Shown here piece after piece: positions 9,528 through 19,070 of a stretch of DNA of 64,000 bases. The DNA comes from Bin5 sp034428435. GTDB taxonomy: Bacteria; Chloroflexota; Anaerolineae; Caldilineales; Caldilineaceae. Below the pieces are notes generated by a model. It did not search any database and was not told where the DNA came from. It saw only the letters and a list, made by a program, of their open reading frames with translations. How positions within the stretch are numbered: position 1 is the first letter of the stretch; every line of letters begins with the position of its first letter. The DNA lies in contig DAOUHY010000113.1 of assembly GCA_034428435.1 (NCBI GenBank), positions 1 through 64,000 of the forward strand. Reading direction: 5' to 3'. The position numbers and the translations under genes were made by a program.

Positions 9528-10178
9528 ATGTCCTTAGACCTGGTTACGTTGAATGCACCCCGCAGCGCCGCCGCCGAAGCCTACCAAAGCCTTCGCACGA
9601 ATATCGAGTTCTCAGGTCTGGGCAAGGACTTGAGAACACTTCTTGTTACGTGTCCTGACACCGAGACGAACAAGAGCGACGCGCTCGCCAACCTCGCTGT
9701 CGTCATGGCCGACGCCGGCGACAGCGTAATCGTAGTCGACGGTGACCTGCGCCGCCCGCTTCAACATGAGATTTTTGGCGTCAACGGAGACGCCGGGTTG
9801 ACAAACTGGTTTCAAAACGGAGGTGAACCAGACCTGGCCGACACACGAGTATCCCGCCTCCGCGTACTCGCGGCCGGACCACTTCCTCCCAACCCCGTTG
9901 CCCTCCTCAGCCCCAAGAGGCTGGCGGAACTGCTTCAAACCCTTTCAAGGGAAGCAGAATACGTCCTCGTCGATGCCCCGCCAGTTCTGGCCGTGACCGA
10001 CGCCGCCCTCTGGGCCAGCCAGGTCGACGGGACTCTCCTTGCCGTAACGGCCGGACGCACGAAGAGGGAGCAGGCGCAGCGGGCCAAAGAGGTGCTGGAA
10101 AAGGTCCAGTCCAATATCGTAGGCGCCGTGCTTCTCGATGCTGAGGACTCGATGGCAGTCACCGGCTACGGACAGTAG
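9528..10178 (+). CDS. CpsD/CapB-family BY-kinase-like ATPase with degenerate P-loop
   Basis: The 216-aa protein belongs to the bacterial tyrosine-kinase/MinD-like family that partners Wzz proteins. It keeps the EAYQSLRTNIEFS start segment, the Walker A' motif VVDGDLRRP (about 70-78) and Walker B VLVDAPP (about 146). The Walker A loop, normally rich in glycine, reads CPDTETNKSDA, so the two structural glycines are lost although K-S remain. The C-terminus has a single tyrosine (GYGQ) rather than a tyrosine cluster. It may bind nucleotide poorly or serve a regulatory role. An AAGGAAGG site precedes the ATG. Confidence 0.75.
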   Translation: MSLDLVTLNAPRSAAAEAYQSLRTNIEFSGLGKDLRTLLVTCPDTETNKSDALANLAVVMADAGDSVIVVDGDLRRPLQHEIFGVNGDAGLTNWFQNGGEPDLADTRVSRLRVLAAGPLPPNPVALLSPKRLAELLQTLSREAEYVLVDAPPVLAVTDAALWASQVDGTLLAVTAGRTKREQAQRAKEVLEKVQSNIVGAVLLDAEDSMAVTGYGQ

Positions 10179-10265
10179 CCTTCCCGGCACTGGCAGAACA
10201 ATGTGCATTTTCTTGCAACTGACACCTGACACCCGGCGCCGCCAATTTGGGACAGGATACATCCC

Positions 10266-11153
10266 ATGAAGGGCATCCTCCTCGCGGGCGGACATGGCAC
10301 TCGGCTTTATCCCTTGACCACCAGCCTGAGTAAACAGATCCTACCCGTCTACGACAAGCCCATGATCTACTATCCCCTGTCAATGCTGATGTTGGCGGGG
10401 ATTCGAGACATTCTCGTGGTGAGCACGCCGGCTGCCCTGCCGCTGTACCAAGAACTGCTCCGTGACGGCAGCCAGTGGGGAATACGGTTCACATACGCAG
10501 AGCAGTCCCGTCCCCGCGGCATAGCCGATGCATTTGTCGTCGGCAGAGAATTCGTCGGCGAGTCTAACGTCTGTCTGGCGCTGGGTGACAACATATTTTA
10601 CGGCCACGGCTTGCCAACCATCCTACGGAAGGCGGCCAGCCTCCAAGAGGGAGCCCTGGTTTTTGCCTATCCAGTGGCCGACCCCAGCCGATATGGTGTA
10701 GTCGAGTTTGACCAGGCCGGAAAGGCTCTGAGCATTGAGGAAAAGCCGCAGACACCCCGTTCCAGTTTTGCCGTACCTGGCGTCTATTTCTACGACAACC
10801 GCGTCCTCGACGTGGCCGGCAGCCTCGAACCCTCGGCCAGAGGGGAGCTTGAAATCACCGACATCAACAACTACTATCTGGAGCGGGGAGAACTGCAAGT
10901 AGAAATCCTGGGACGAGGATTTGCCTGGCTCGACGCAGGCACCCACGAATCTCTCCTCCAGGCCGCGAATTTCGTACAAGCCCTGCAGGAAAGACAGGGG
11001 ATGATGATCTCGTGCCCGGAGGAAATTGCGCTGCGGGGGGGGTATATTGATCGCGACCAATTCCGCGCACTGGCCGAAGCGTTGCAGACAAACCGTTACG
11101 GCCAATACCTTTTACAGCTCTTGCGCGATGAGTTCAGAGACCTGCCTTCCTGA
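10266..11153 (+). CDS. rfbA: Glucose-1-phosphate thymidylyltransferase
   Basis: The enzyme joins dTTP and glucose-1-phosphate to give dTDP-glucose, the first step to dTDP-rhamnose and related deoxysugars. The 295-aa protein has the nucleotidyltransferase signature GILLAGGHGTRLYPLT at the N-terminus, the PVYDKPMIYYPL segment, and the catalytic-site GDNIFYGHGL region near residue 108. Its stop overlaps the next start by one base (TGATG), so translation is coupled. rfbC and rfbD are not in the window, so the final sugar is unknown. Confidence 0.95.
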   Translation: MKGILLAGGHGTRLYPLTTSLSKQILPVYDKPMIYYPLSMLMLAGIRDILVVSTPAALPLYQELLRDGSQWGIRFTYAEQSRPRGIADAFVVGREFVGESNVCLALGDNIFYGHGLPTILRKAASLQEGALVFAYPVADPSRYGVVEFDQAGKALSIEEKPQTPRSSFAVPGVYFYDNRVLDVAGSLEPSARGELEITDINNYYLERGELQVEILGRGFAWLDAGTHESLLQAANFVQALQERQGMMISCPEEIALRGGYIDRDQFRALAEALQTNRYGQYLLQLLRDEFRDLPS

Positions 11154-11977
11154 TGACCAACACTTTGATCTCCCTCAATAGGCGCAACGGAGCCATGCCC
11201 GTTAGTGTAGCCGAAGTCCGCAGCGTGCCTGCCTTGGCAGCCAAAATGCGGCAGATCGACACATGCGCGCTGCCTTCCCCTTACACTGAAATCTTCAACA
11301 CGCGCTCGCTCTCGCCAGCTTATCTGGTACAGAATCATGTTGGAGCCCGAGAAGTGCAGACTGCCGTTACCACTATCGCTCAGGTGGCAGACAAGCTCCG
11401 CCGTATGTCTCGCGCATACGGCGAGTGGCAGGAGTTCGACATTCCCGCATTTTTCGACCTGTGGCCGGAACATGCTCCACTCCTCGTTCATGTGCAGGAA
11501 CGTGTAAGTACGGTAAATGTCACCTTCTTTGCCGACCTGCTGTTGCCTTCCTTCCAGCGGGCAGAACAGTACTGGGCCCAGGAGTTTTTCGCTGCCTACC
11601 AAACGGCAAGACCCCCGCTCAACACTTCCGCCGACAGCTCCAGTTTTACCTCCCATTTCCTTGAATTCGAGCAGCCCAAAATGCGGGCCTACTGGGATAA
11701 ACTGATTGCGGTGATGGACGAAACCAGGCGCGCGCTCTGGAACGACATCGACTTTCTGGCCGCTACCGCCGGGGGTGAAGAGAAAACGCACTGGCAGTGG
11801 GCCTGGCGCGGCAAAGGGCCGCCCGGTCTCGACAGCCGCTTGCTTCCACCGCTCCAACAGCTGCCGACACTGACCTTGGGCATCGAGTTCCCGCTGCCCG
11901 CGAGCCGCCAGCCGGGCAGAGTCAGGCGGCTCCGGCGCACTTGGGAAAGTGACGTCAGGCGGCGGTTAAAGCGTTAG
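11153..11977 (+). CDS. Unknown protein in the dTDP-sugar cluster
   Basis: I do not recognise this 274-aa protein. It has no signal peptide, membrane helix or familiar catalytic motif. The middle (about 60-200) is rich in aromatic residues and predicted helices (for example EFDIPAFFDLWPEHAP and RAEQYWAQEFFAAY), and the tail is strongly basic with many arginines. Its ATG overlaps the rfbA stop by one base, and rfbB begins 23 nt after it, so it is translated together with the two dTDP-glucose enzymes and is likely to work in the same polymer pathway. Confidence 0.6.
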   Translation: MTNTLISLNRRNGAMPVSVAEVRSVPALAAKMRQIDTCALPSPYTEIFNTRSLSPAYLVQNHVGAREVQTAVTTIAQVADKLRRMSRAYGEWQEFDIPAFFDLWPEHAPLLVHVQERVSTVNVTFFADLLLPSFQRAEQYWAQEFFAAYQTARPPLNTSADSSSFTSHFLEFEQPKMRAYWDKLIAVMDETRRALWNDIDFLAATAGGEEKTHWQWAWRGKGPPGLDSRLLPPLQQLPTLTLGIEFPLPASRQPGRVRRLRRTWESDVRRRLKR

Positions 11978-12000
11978 GAAACCGGCAAGGGAAGATTGGC

Positions 12001-13035
12001 ATGCAGAAAATTTTGGTAACGGGCGGCGCCGGTTTTATCGGTTGTAACTTTGTACGCTACGTACTGGAACACAGTTCGGACATAGAGGTAACTGTCTACG
12101 ACAAGTTGACCTACGCAGGCCGGCTCGAAAACCTTGACGCCGTCAGGGAGGGCTTTGGGCCTCGCTATCTCTTCGTGCAAGGTGACATCTGTGACACGGC
12201 GAAGGTGGAGGAAACAGTCGTGGCCCGCAAAATCGACACCATTGTAAATTTCGCTGCCGAGACTCATGTAGATAGGTCGATTCTCGATCCCGACGCCTTC
12301 GTGAAGACCGACGTTTACGGCACGTACGTGCTTCTGGAGGCGGCCCGCAAATTTGGAAATCTGCGATTCCACCAGATCAGCACCGACGAAGTGTACGGCC
12401 ATATCGAAGGAAAGCGCAGGTCGGTCGAAAACGACGCTGTGGCTCCCCGCAGCCCCTATTCCGCCAGCAAAGCCAGTGCCGACCTCTTCGTCAACGCCTA
12501 CCGCATCACCTATGACCTGCCCGTGACAATCAGTCGAGGCGCCAATAGCATCGGGCCCTACCAATACCCTGAGAAGGTTGTCCCGCTATTCGTCACCAAC
12601 GCCCTCGAGTCCATGCCCTTGCCCGTTTTCGGCGACGGAATGCAGATGCGAGACTATCAGTATGTTGTCGATCACTGCGCCGCAGTCCATCTCATCCTTC
12701 GTGAAGGCTCCATTGGCGAAACATATAACATCGGTACAGGTGCAGAGATGACCAACCTGGCTATGGTTGAAATCCTCTTGGACGAACTTGACAAGCCCCG
12801 CAGCCTGATACAACACGTCGAAGATCGCCAGGGACATGACCGCCGATACAGTCTCGACGTAAGCAGGATTTTGGCATTGGGTTGGGAGCCCGACTACGCG
12901 CCTGAAGAGGCAATCAGGTCGACGGCCCGCTGGTATAGGGACAATCGATGGTGGTGGCAACCTATTCGTGACGGAGATTTCAAAGACTACTACGAAAGAG
13001 TCTACGCAGGTCGCAAGAAGCTCGAAACGCACTGA
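12001..13035 (+). CDS. rfbB: dTDP-glucose 4,6-dehydratase
   Basis: This NAD-dependent short-chain dehydrogenase converts dTDP-glucose to dTDP-4-keto-6-deoxyglucose. The 344-aa protein begins with the Rossmann loop TGGAGFIGCNFV, has the TDEVYG segment near residue 130 and the catalytic YSASKAS motif near 155. The RGANSIGPYQYPEK segment is typical of RmlB. Together with rfbA it supplies the 4-keto-6-deoxy sugar precursor. Its TGA overlaps the next ATG by one base (TGATG). Confidence 0.95.
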   Translation: MQKILVTGGAGFIGCNFVRYVLEHSSDIEVTVYDKLTYAGRLENLDAVREGFGPRYLFVQGDICDTAKVEETVVARKIDTIVNFAAETHVDRSILDPDAFVKTDVYGTYVLLEAARKFGNLRFHQISTDEVYGHIEGKRRSVENDAVAPRSPYSASKASADLFVNAYRITYDLPVTISRGANSIGPYQYPEKVVPLFVTNALESMPLPVFGDGMQMRDYQYVVDHCAAVHLILREGSIGETYNIGTGAEMTNLAMVEILLDELDKPRSLIQHVEDRQGHDRRYSLDVSRILALGWEPDYAPEEAIRSTARWYRDNRWWWQPIRDGDFKDYYERVYAGRKKLETH

Positions 13036-13949
13036 TGATTCCTACGTCGATTCGGGCAGGACGCCTGGAAGATCTGCCTGAGTTGCAGCGATTGCACGCA
13101 AGCAGTCTGCGCTGCTACTACTACGATGACCTCGCCGACTCCGAGGAGCCCGATCTGCTCAAGGGAGTGAATGCAGTCCTGGTCGACCGGCATTCTGATA
13201 GATTAGAGGGTTACGTCACCTTCGATAGTCTCAGTCGTTCAAAAGCCTTGCCTGCCTCGGCGCCAACCAGAGTGCCTCTGCGGGCCGCGGCATTCTCAGT
13301 TGCTGCCGCGGCGACACGACTGCAGTTTCGCACGCTATTCGAACACGCGCGCCGGCAGCTCCCACCGCAGCCGTACGGGTATCTGTTTTGCGCACTCACC
13401 GAGCAAGGTTGGCTCCGTGCCAGCCTACAGGAATCCGGCTTTGACCGTCTTGACGCCGTCCTGTTTTATGAACGCAAGTCTCATTCAGTTGGGACCGTAT
13501 GTCAGACCGCTGCGTTGCGCCCGGCGCTGCTATCCGATCTGCAGAAGTTGGCAGAAATCGATGCCGCAGCCTTCGAACCTCTATGGCACATGGGAGTAAC
13601 CGAACTTCAACACTTGCATCGCGACTGTCGCTTCGAGATCGCCGAGTCTGGCCGATCGACTGTGGGTTACTCAGCGCTTCGACTGATGTCAGACGGATCG
13701 CCTCGAGGATTCGGTTCAGCCCAGGTCGTGAGGCTGGCCGTCCATCCAGCTGTTCAAGGCCGAGGCATCGGTCGCCAGTTGCTGGTGGCGAGCCTCTGCT
13801 ACGCCAGACAACTGGGAATTTATCGCGTCCTTCTTAACACGCAAGAAAGCAACCTTCATTCCAAAAAGCTGTATGAATCGCTTAATTTCAAGAGGCGCGG
13901 GCGTCCAGTTCCTGTGTTCGTCAATTTAGTGTCAGGAGGTCACGCCTAG
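13035..13949 (+). CDS. GNAT-family N-acetyltransferase, tandem domains
   Basis: The 304-aa protein seems to contain two GNAT folds. The C-terminal one (about 155-300) is complete: LAVHPAVQGRGIGRQLL carries the acetyl-CoA pyrophosphate loop (QGRGIG) and is followed by the usual NLHSKKLYESLNF segment. The N-terminal half (about 5-145) keeps the fold pattern but no clear acetyl-CoA loop. It is translationally coupled to rfbB, so it may acetylate an amino sugar or a protein of the polysaccharide pathway; no sugar aminotransferase is nearby to support the first idea. Confidence 0.75.
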   Translation: MIPTSIRAGRLEDLPELQRLHASSLRCYYYDDLADSEEPDLLKGVNAVLVDRHSDRLEGYVTFDSLSRSKALPASAPTRVPLRAAAFSVAAAATRLQFRTLFEHARRQLPPQPYGYLFCALTEQGWLRASLQESGFDRLDAVLFYERKSHSVGTVCQTAALRPALLSDLQKLAEIDAAAFEPLWHMGVTELQHLHRDCRFEIAESGRSTVGYSALRLMSDGSPRGFGSAQVVRLAVHPAVQGRGIGRQLLVASLCYARQLGIYRVLLNTQESNLHSKKLYESLNFKRRGRPVPVFVNLVSGGHA

Positions 13950-14103
13950 CACTGAATTCTATAGGACGCGTTCAGTCAAACCGTAGCAGTTTTCCTCCTT
14001 CGGTGCTTTTCCGCCGAATCGCCGTAGTCATTGGAAACTCAGTTTGAGTTATGCCCTTTTCTGAAACGCCCCCAAGTCATCCGGCTCCAGGAGGCATGCG
14101 GAC

Positions 14104-15132
14104 TTGACAGTAACCGCCCGCAGACTCTATCGACACCTTACCTTCGTATTTGTACTCTATCTCTTCCTGCTCATCCTCGGTAGCGGCGGTTACATATTGA
14201 TCGAGGGCTGGCCGTGGACCGACAGCGTCTACATGACTGTCATAACAATAAGTACGGTAGGATTTGGCGAGATTCGACCACTGTCTCCCATTGGCCGCGT
14301 ATTCACTGGCGGACTGATCGTCCTTGGCGTTAGCACCACCGCCTATGCGATAAGCACTCTGGCAGACGTCATCGTGGCAGGCGAATTTCGCAGTCTCATC
14401 TGGAGAAAACGCATGCAGAATCGGATCGATAAGATGAGTGGTCATTTCATCGTCTGTGGATACGGTCGTGTCGGCGAGCAGGTGGCAAATGAACTGCTGG
14501 CAAACAAAGTTCCGCTTGTGGTGATAGAAATCCTGGCAACCTTGGGTCCGGACTTGGAGGATATGGGTGTGTTTCCTGTTGAAGGCAATGCAACCGACGA
14601 CGCAGCCCTCCTTCGAGCAGGAATTGAGCGAGCGGCCGGGATCTGCTGCTGCTTGCCCAACGACTCGGACAATGTCTACGTGGCACTGACCGCGCGTGCC
14701 TTGAGCCCGGACCTGACGATCATTTCGCGGGCCAACAGTCATGAGAGCGAGCGGAAACTGCAGATAGCCGGTGTTGACCATGTCATCAATCCCTACGTCA
14801 CCAGTGGACGACGCATGGCGCGGCAACTGATACACCCCAACATCCTCGAGTTTATGGACGTTGTCATGCATCGCGACCAAGTTGACATACTTATCGAGGA
14901 CATTGGCGTTAGCGAACGATCGACGCTGCGTGATCAGACGATCGCGGAGACTGAAGTTCGCAAGAGAATCGGCGCCAACATCCTTGCCGTGCGGCGGCCT
15001 GATGGAGAAACCTTTGTAAACCCAGGCGTAGAATTCGCGCTACGCGCTGGCGACACGCTTATCGCCTTGGGAACACCGGAGCAACTCGATCTCCTGGCCA
15101 CCGAAGCAGAAGACCGGAAGGCTGGAAGTTAG
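14104..15132 (+). CDS. Two-helix potassium channel with RCK (TrkA-N/TrkA-C) domains
   Basis: The 342-aa protein has TM1 (about 11-33), a pore helix with the selectivity filter TVGFGE (about 57), TM2 (about 66-88), then a cytosolic Rossmann domain starting GHFIVCGYGRVGEQV (about 113) and a C-terminal TrkA-C-like domain. This is the MthK layout: ligand binding to RCK domains gates a tetrameric K+ pore. The TTG start is chosen because an AGGAGG site lies 9 nt upstream. The gene stands alone; neighbours give no further hint. Confidence 0.9.
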   Translation: MTVTARRLYRHLTFVFVLYLFLLILGSGGYILIEGWPWTDSVYMTVITISTVGFGEIRPLSPIGRVFTGGLIVLGVSTTAYAISTLADVIVAGEFRSLIWRKRMQNRIDKMSGHFIVCGYGRVGEQVANELLANKVPLVVIEILATLGPDLEDMGVFPVEGNATDDAALLRAGIERAAGICCCLPNDSDNVYVALTARALSPDLTIISRANSHESERKLQIAGVDHVINPYVTSGRRMARQLIHPNILEFMDVVMHRDQVDILIEDIGVSERSTLRDQTIAETEVRKRIGANILAVRRPDGETFVNPGVEFALRAGDTLIALGTPEQLDLLATEAEDRKAGS

Positions 15133-15392
15133 GGAGGTCGGACATTGAACCGAGAATGTCCCCCCTACATTTAGACGCCTGCAGTGCCTCGCCGTTCCGC
15201 TGACCGCAATGTCTTGACGGCAGCGCTCTTCCAAAACCGCTGCCTTTCAGTCTTCCGCCCACGACGCTGCAAAGGTACAACCAAAAAGTAACTGCCCGAC
15301 TCAGCGAAGAGGGAATCAGCCGGCGATTACCCCTCGGCCGAAATCGCTATAGACACTGAAGTGGAAAGATGCCGGCTAAGTGAGCAAAACTG

Positions 15393-16262
15393 TTGGCTGA
15401 ACGAAGCCACTCCTACCGTACAAAGGCCGTAATCCTACGGCGAAGAAACTATGGCGACGCGGACCGCATCCTGACCGTCTTCACGCCGCGCTTGGGCAAG
15501 CGCATACTCATCGCTAAAGGATCCCGTAAGACGACGAGCCGGAAGGCCGGGCATCTGGAGCTCTTCAATCACGTCAACCTGCTCGTCGCTCAGGCCCGCA
15601 CCTGGGACATCATCACAGAGAGTGAAACAATCGAAGGTTTTCTTCAGTTGCGCGGCGACCTCGACGCCATCAGCCGGGCCGCTTACATCTGCGAACTGGT
15701 TGACGCATTCACCGCCGAAGACGACGAATACGAACCCGTATGGCAACTGCTCTTGTTTTGCTTGAGAGAACTGGACGAAGGCTCTGCCAACGAGGCCGAC
15801 CTGCTGACGCGCTGGTTCGAACTTCAGCTTCTGAGGCATATGGGCTTCCAGCCCGAACTGTTCGCCTGTCTGGGCTGCGGCGGCGATCTGCTGCCCGTGG
15901 AGAACTTCATTCACCTGAATGCTGGGGGCGTGTTCTGCCCTGAATGTGGTCGAAATATGCAAGGGGCGGAGCCGATCAGCGCTCGGATATTGAAGATTCT
16001 GCGCCATCTCTTCCGTACCCATTGGGATGGGCTGCGCGGCCTCCACATCAGACCCAGCACTGGCCATGCAGTGGAGGGCGTCTTGCAGCGCTACCTCGTG
16101 ACCATTACTGAGCGCCGCCTGAGGTCCACCGACTTCATTCACCGCCTGCGGCAGACCGTGGCTGAAAGAGAAAGCGTAGTTGAGCCTGAAGATAGTGCAG
16201 ACGCTAGTAGTCAAAGCCTCGGGCCACCCGTCTCCAGAAACTCATCGAGAAGGGCAGACTAA
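15393..16262 (+). CDS. recO: DNA repair protein RecO
   Basis: RecO loads RecA onto SSB-coated single-stranded DNA with RecR in the RecFOR pathway. The 289-aa protein has the N-terminal OB fold (TKAVILRRRNYGDADRIL, about 10-80) and the helical domain with a zinc-binding cluster of four cysteines (CLGCGG near 158 and CPEC near 184). The TTG start lacks a strong ribosome site. Its stop overlaps the next ATG by one base. The last 30 residues are low-complexity and not conserved in the family. Confidence 0.9.
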   Translation: MAERSHSYRTKAVILRRRNYGDADRILTVFTPRLGKRILIAKGSRKTTSRKAGHLELFNHVNLLVAQARTWDIITESETIEGFLQLRGDLDAISRAAYICELVDAFTAEDDEYEPVWQLLLFCLRELDEGSANEADLLTRWFELQLLRHMGFQPELFACLGCGGDLLPVENFIHLNAGGVFCPECGRNMQGAEPISARILKILRHLFRTHWDGLRGLHIRPSTGHAVEGVLQRYLVTITERRLRSTDFIHRLRQTVAERESVVEPEDSADASSQSLGPPVSRNSSRRAD

Positions 16263-16915
16263 TGAAGCTGATTCGTGCGGCTCGAGTTGCCGGAGTATCT
16301 GCTCTCGCCGCAGGACTTTATTCATTTTTTGTCCTTAGAAGTTTCTATTTCCAGTTTGCTGTGTCACCAGACCCGCAGCCGTCGGCCGAAGGGTCGCTCT
16401 GGCAGTGGGGCATGGGTGGATGGCTATGGCTTCTCGCGATCTTCGCCTGGATGGTTTTTCTGGTGGTGCTCAAGCACCGCTACTCGCCCGTCCACCGGAT
16501 CAGCACATCTATTCAGTCAGGCCTGATCGGCATCGCGGCAACGCTTCTGATCGTTGGGGTCCTGATCGGCATGAACCGTTTCGGAATGCCGGAGGTTTTG
16601 AACGGAGACCCTCAAATTGAGGCCCTCTACGTCGCCGCAATGCTCGTGGAGCAATTTGCCTTAGCGGCTGTAGCGGCGGGTCTTCTCATGGGAGGGGGCG
16701 TCACGACCTGGATCTGCATCGACCTGGTCCTTCTGAAAAAGCTGCCCACCGCTTGGATGTTACCAGGTGCAGCTGCAGGGCTTCTTGCGATTCTTACTCC
16801 TCTGTTGACGCCCGAACTGAGGCACTTGTTGATTGCGCTGCTTGCCTACTGTGTCTGGTGTCTTGTTCTGGGACTGAGAGGCTCACTGCCGGAGGCCTAC
16901 CCTGAGCTCGAATAG
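16262..16915 (+). CDS. Polytopic membrane protein of unknown function
   Basis: The 217-aa protein has about six hydrophobic segments (roughly 8-28, 50-72, 88-108, 123-147, 155-178 and 183-203). I recognise no family motif. It is translationally coupled to recO (TAATG overlap), which may reflect a shared transcript more than a shared function. The gene converges with the metal ATPase on the other strand. Confidence 0.7.
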   Translation: MKLIRAARVAGVSALAAGLYSFFVLRSFYFQFAVSPDPQPSAEGSLWQWGMGGWLWLLAIFAWMVFLVVLKHRYSPVHRISTSIQSGLIGIAATLLIVGVLIGMNRFGMPEVLNGDPQIEALYVAAMLVEQFALAAVAAGLLMGGGVTTWICIDLVLLKKLPTAWMLPGAAAGLLAILTPLLTPELRHLLIALLAYCVWCLVLGLRGSLPEAYPELE

Positions 16916-16946
16916 AATATAAACGTCCGGAAAAGGGCCAGACCCA

Positions 16947-19070
16947 CTATTGCGTCGACTTCATCGTCAACATCCGAAGCCCATTGACGACCACAATGAG
17001 AGTGCTGCCTTCGTGGCCAAGCACGCCGACAGGAAGTGGCAGCCTGAAGCCGGGTACGAGCAAGGGGATTACTACAGTCATTGTGACCAAAATGAGAATT
17101 ACGGCCACAGAGAAATATAGGTTTTGGCGCACGATTTCGCTGGCGCGTCGACTCAGGCGAAGCATAAAGGGGAGCTTGTTGAGGTCATCAGACATGAGCA
17201 CTACGTCGGCTGTTTCCAGGGCTACGTCGGTACCGGCTCCCCCCATGGCAATACCGAGATTGGAGGTCGCCATGGCGGGCGCATCGTTGACACCGTCACC
17301 GATCATCCCGACCGATCCGGTCTGTACAAGCTTGTCCACAATCTCTACTTTCTCTTCCGGCAGCAGTTCGGCATAGACGTCGGCCAAATCGATTTCTTCG
17401 GCGACGGCATTTGCTACGTCCCGATTGTCACCGGTAACCATCGTCATCCGCTCGATTCCAAGCCGCCTGAGTGCCCCGATCGTTTCAGCCGCGCCTGGGC
17501 GAACTGTATCGGCCACAGCCAGGAATCCAACTGGCTCCCAGTCACGTTCAGGAGCCCCCAGGATCTCTCTTTCGCCAAGGCCGCTGTCTCCCCCACTCGC
17601 ATACTCTGTGTGAAGGTTGTCAGCAGTGAGGCTTCGCCGCACGACGAGGATGGCCGTCTTTCCCTTCCTTTGCAGTTGCCGGCCGATCATGCGAATTGCC
17701 GGTGACAAGTCCATCTCTTCGCTCATGAACAGCTTGTCATTACCGATGTAAATCATCTCGTGGTTGCCGCCGCGCGCATAGATCGCCTGTACACCGTGCC
17801 CCGCAATGCCCCGAAAGTCGTCTGGCAGTTCTATCCGCAGATCCATCGCCTGCGCCCGTTCGACAATAGCCTGCGCAATCGGATGTTCACTCAGGCTTTC
17901 TGCTCCCGCTGCAATCGACAACAGTTCCTCTTCCGAGTAACCACTCAGCGGGACGACATCGATCAACTCGGGCTTGCCGAAGGTCAGAGTCCCAGTCTTG
18001 TCAAAGGCCAGCACATCAAGCCTTGCGGCCGCTTCCAGGTATGCTCCTCCCTTGAACAGGATCCCTTCTCGCGCCGCCGCGGCGATTGCGCTCAGAATCG
18101 AAGCAGGCGTACTGATTATCAGCGCGCAGGGGCTTGCCACGACCAGCAATGTAATTGCACGGTAGATAGTTGTGCTGACAGGTTCATTCCCAAACAGGAT
18201 GGGAACGATCGCGGCCAGTACCGTAATGCCTATCACGACAAGCGTGTAGGGCTGGCTGAATCTGTCGATCAGTCGCTGTGTCGGTGCAGCGTTATTCTGG
18301 GCCTCCTGAACCAGTCCAATGATCTTGCTGATCGTGCTTTCCGATGCAAGCTTGGTCACCTGCAGTTCAAGGGCGCCGCTTCCGTTTATTGTTCCAGAAA
18401 AGACGGAATCTCCGAGACCCTTGAACACAGGGATGCTCTCCCCCGTGATTGGACTCTGGTCTACTGTGGTCGAGCCCCGCACGACTGAGCCGTCAACCGG
18501 CATCCGCTCACCCGGCCTTACCACCACTACATCACCAACTGCCAGTTCCTCGACGCCAATCTCTATGACCTCACCGTCTCTTTGAACCCTGGCAGTATCG
18601 GGTCTAAGCTCTGCCAGCCCGGTTATCGCCTGCCGCGTGCGGTCCGATGCAAACGATTCCAGGGCGCCGCTAAGTGTGAACAGAAAGAGGAGCAAGGCGC
18701 CCTCCTCCCATTCACCGATGGAAGCTGCACCCAGAGCAGCGGCCACCATAAGCAGGTCGATATCAAAAATACCGCAACATGCATTGGCCAGCGCCACCCT
18801 GGCACCGGAATAACCCCCAGCGCCATAAGCGATTGAGGCAAAGATTACCACTGCCCAGGCCGGCAGCAAGCCGCTGACAGAACCGCCAAGCCAGCCAATC
18901 AGCAAGGCGACGAGTGTAAGTGAAGCCAGAATCAGTTCGGGATTGTTTCGCCAGAACGTCGGCGAGAACGGTGAAAAAGACCGTAGACTGATCGAACCTG
19001 GTCCACTGCCTTCCTTCCCCATCATCTGGTCAAACGAATTGGAGGCCATTCCTTCCGCCTCTCTACTCAT
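16947..19070 (-). CDS. P1B-4-type heavy-metal efflux ATPase
   Basis: This 707-aa membrane ATPase carries DKTGTLT with the phosphorylated D357, the TGES loop (SPITGESIPV) and GDGVNDAP. The membrane metal site reads SPC at 313-315 and HEGST from H686. These two motifs define the P1B-4 group (CoaT, CtpD, PfeT), which exports Fe2+, Co2+ or Zn2+. There is no N-terminal HMA domain, also usual for the group. It overlaps the upstream Fur-family gene by 4 nt, matching the PerR-PfeT iron-efflux pairing known in Bacillus, so Fe2+ export is my preferred reading. Substrate is inferred. Confidence 0.92.
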   Translation of the reverse strand: MSREAEGMASNSFDQMMGKEGSGPGSISLRSFSPFSPTFWRNNPELILASLTLVALLIGWLGGSVSGLLPAWAVVIFASIAYGAGGYSGARVALANACCGIFDIDLLMVAAALGAASIGEWEEGALLLFLFTLSGALESFASDRTRQAITGLAELRPDTARVQRDGEVIEIGVEELAVGDVVVVRPGERMPVDGSVVRGSTTVDQSPITGESIPVFKGLGDSVFSGTINGSGALELQVTKLASESTISKIIGLVQEAQNNAAPTQRLIDRFSQPYTLVVIGITVLAAIVPILFGNEPVSTTIYRAITLLVVASPCALIISTPASILSAIAAAAREGILFKGGAYLEAAARLDVLAFDKTGTLTFGKPELIDVVPLSGYSEEELLSIAAGAESLSEHPIAQAIVERAQAMDLRIELPDDFRGIAGHGVQAIYARGGNHEMIYIGNDKLFMSEEMDLSPAIRMIGRQLQRKGKTAILVVRRSLTADNLHTEYASGGDSGLGEREILGAPERDWEPVGFLAVADTVRPGAAETIGALRRLGIERMTMVTGDNRDVANAVAEEIDLADVYAELLPEEKVEIVDKLVQTGSVGMIGDGVNDAPAMATSNLGIAMGGAGTDVALETADVVLMSDDLNKLPFMLRLSRRASEIVRQNLYFSVAVILILVTMTVVIPLLVPGFRLPLPVGVLGHEGSTLIVVVNGLRMLTMKSTQ

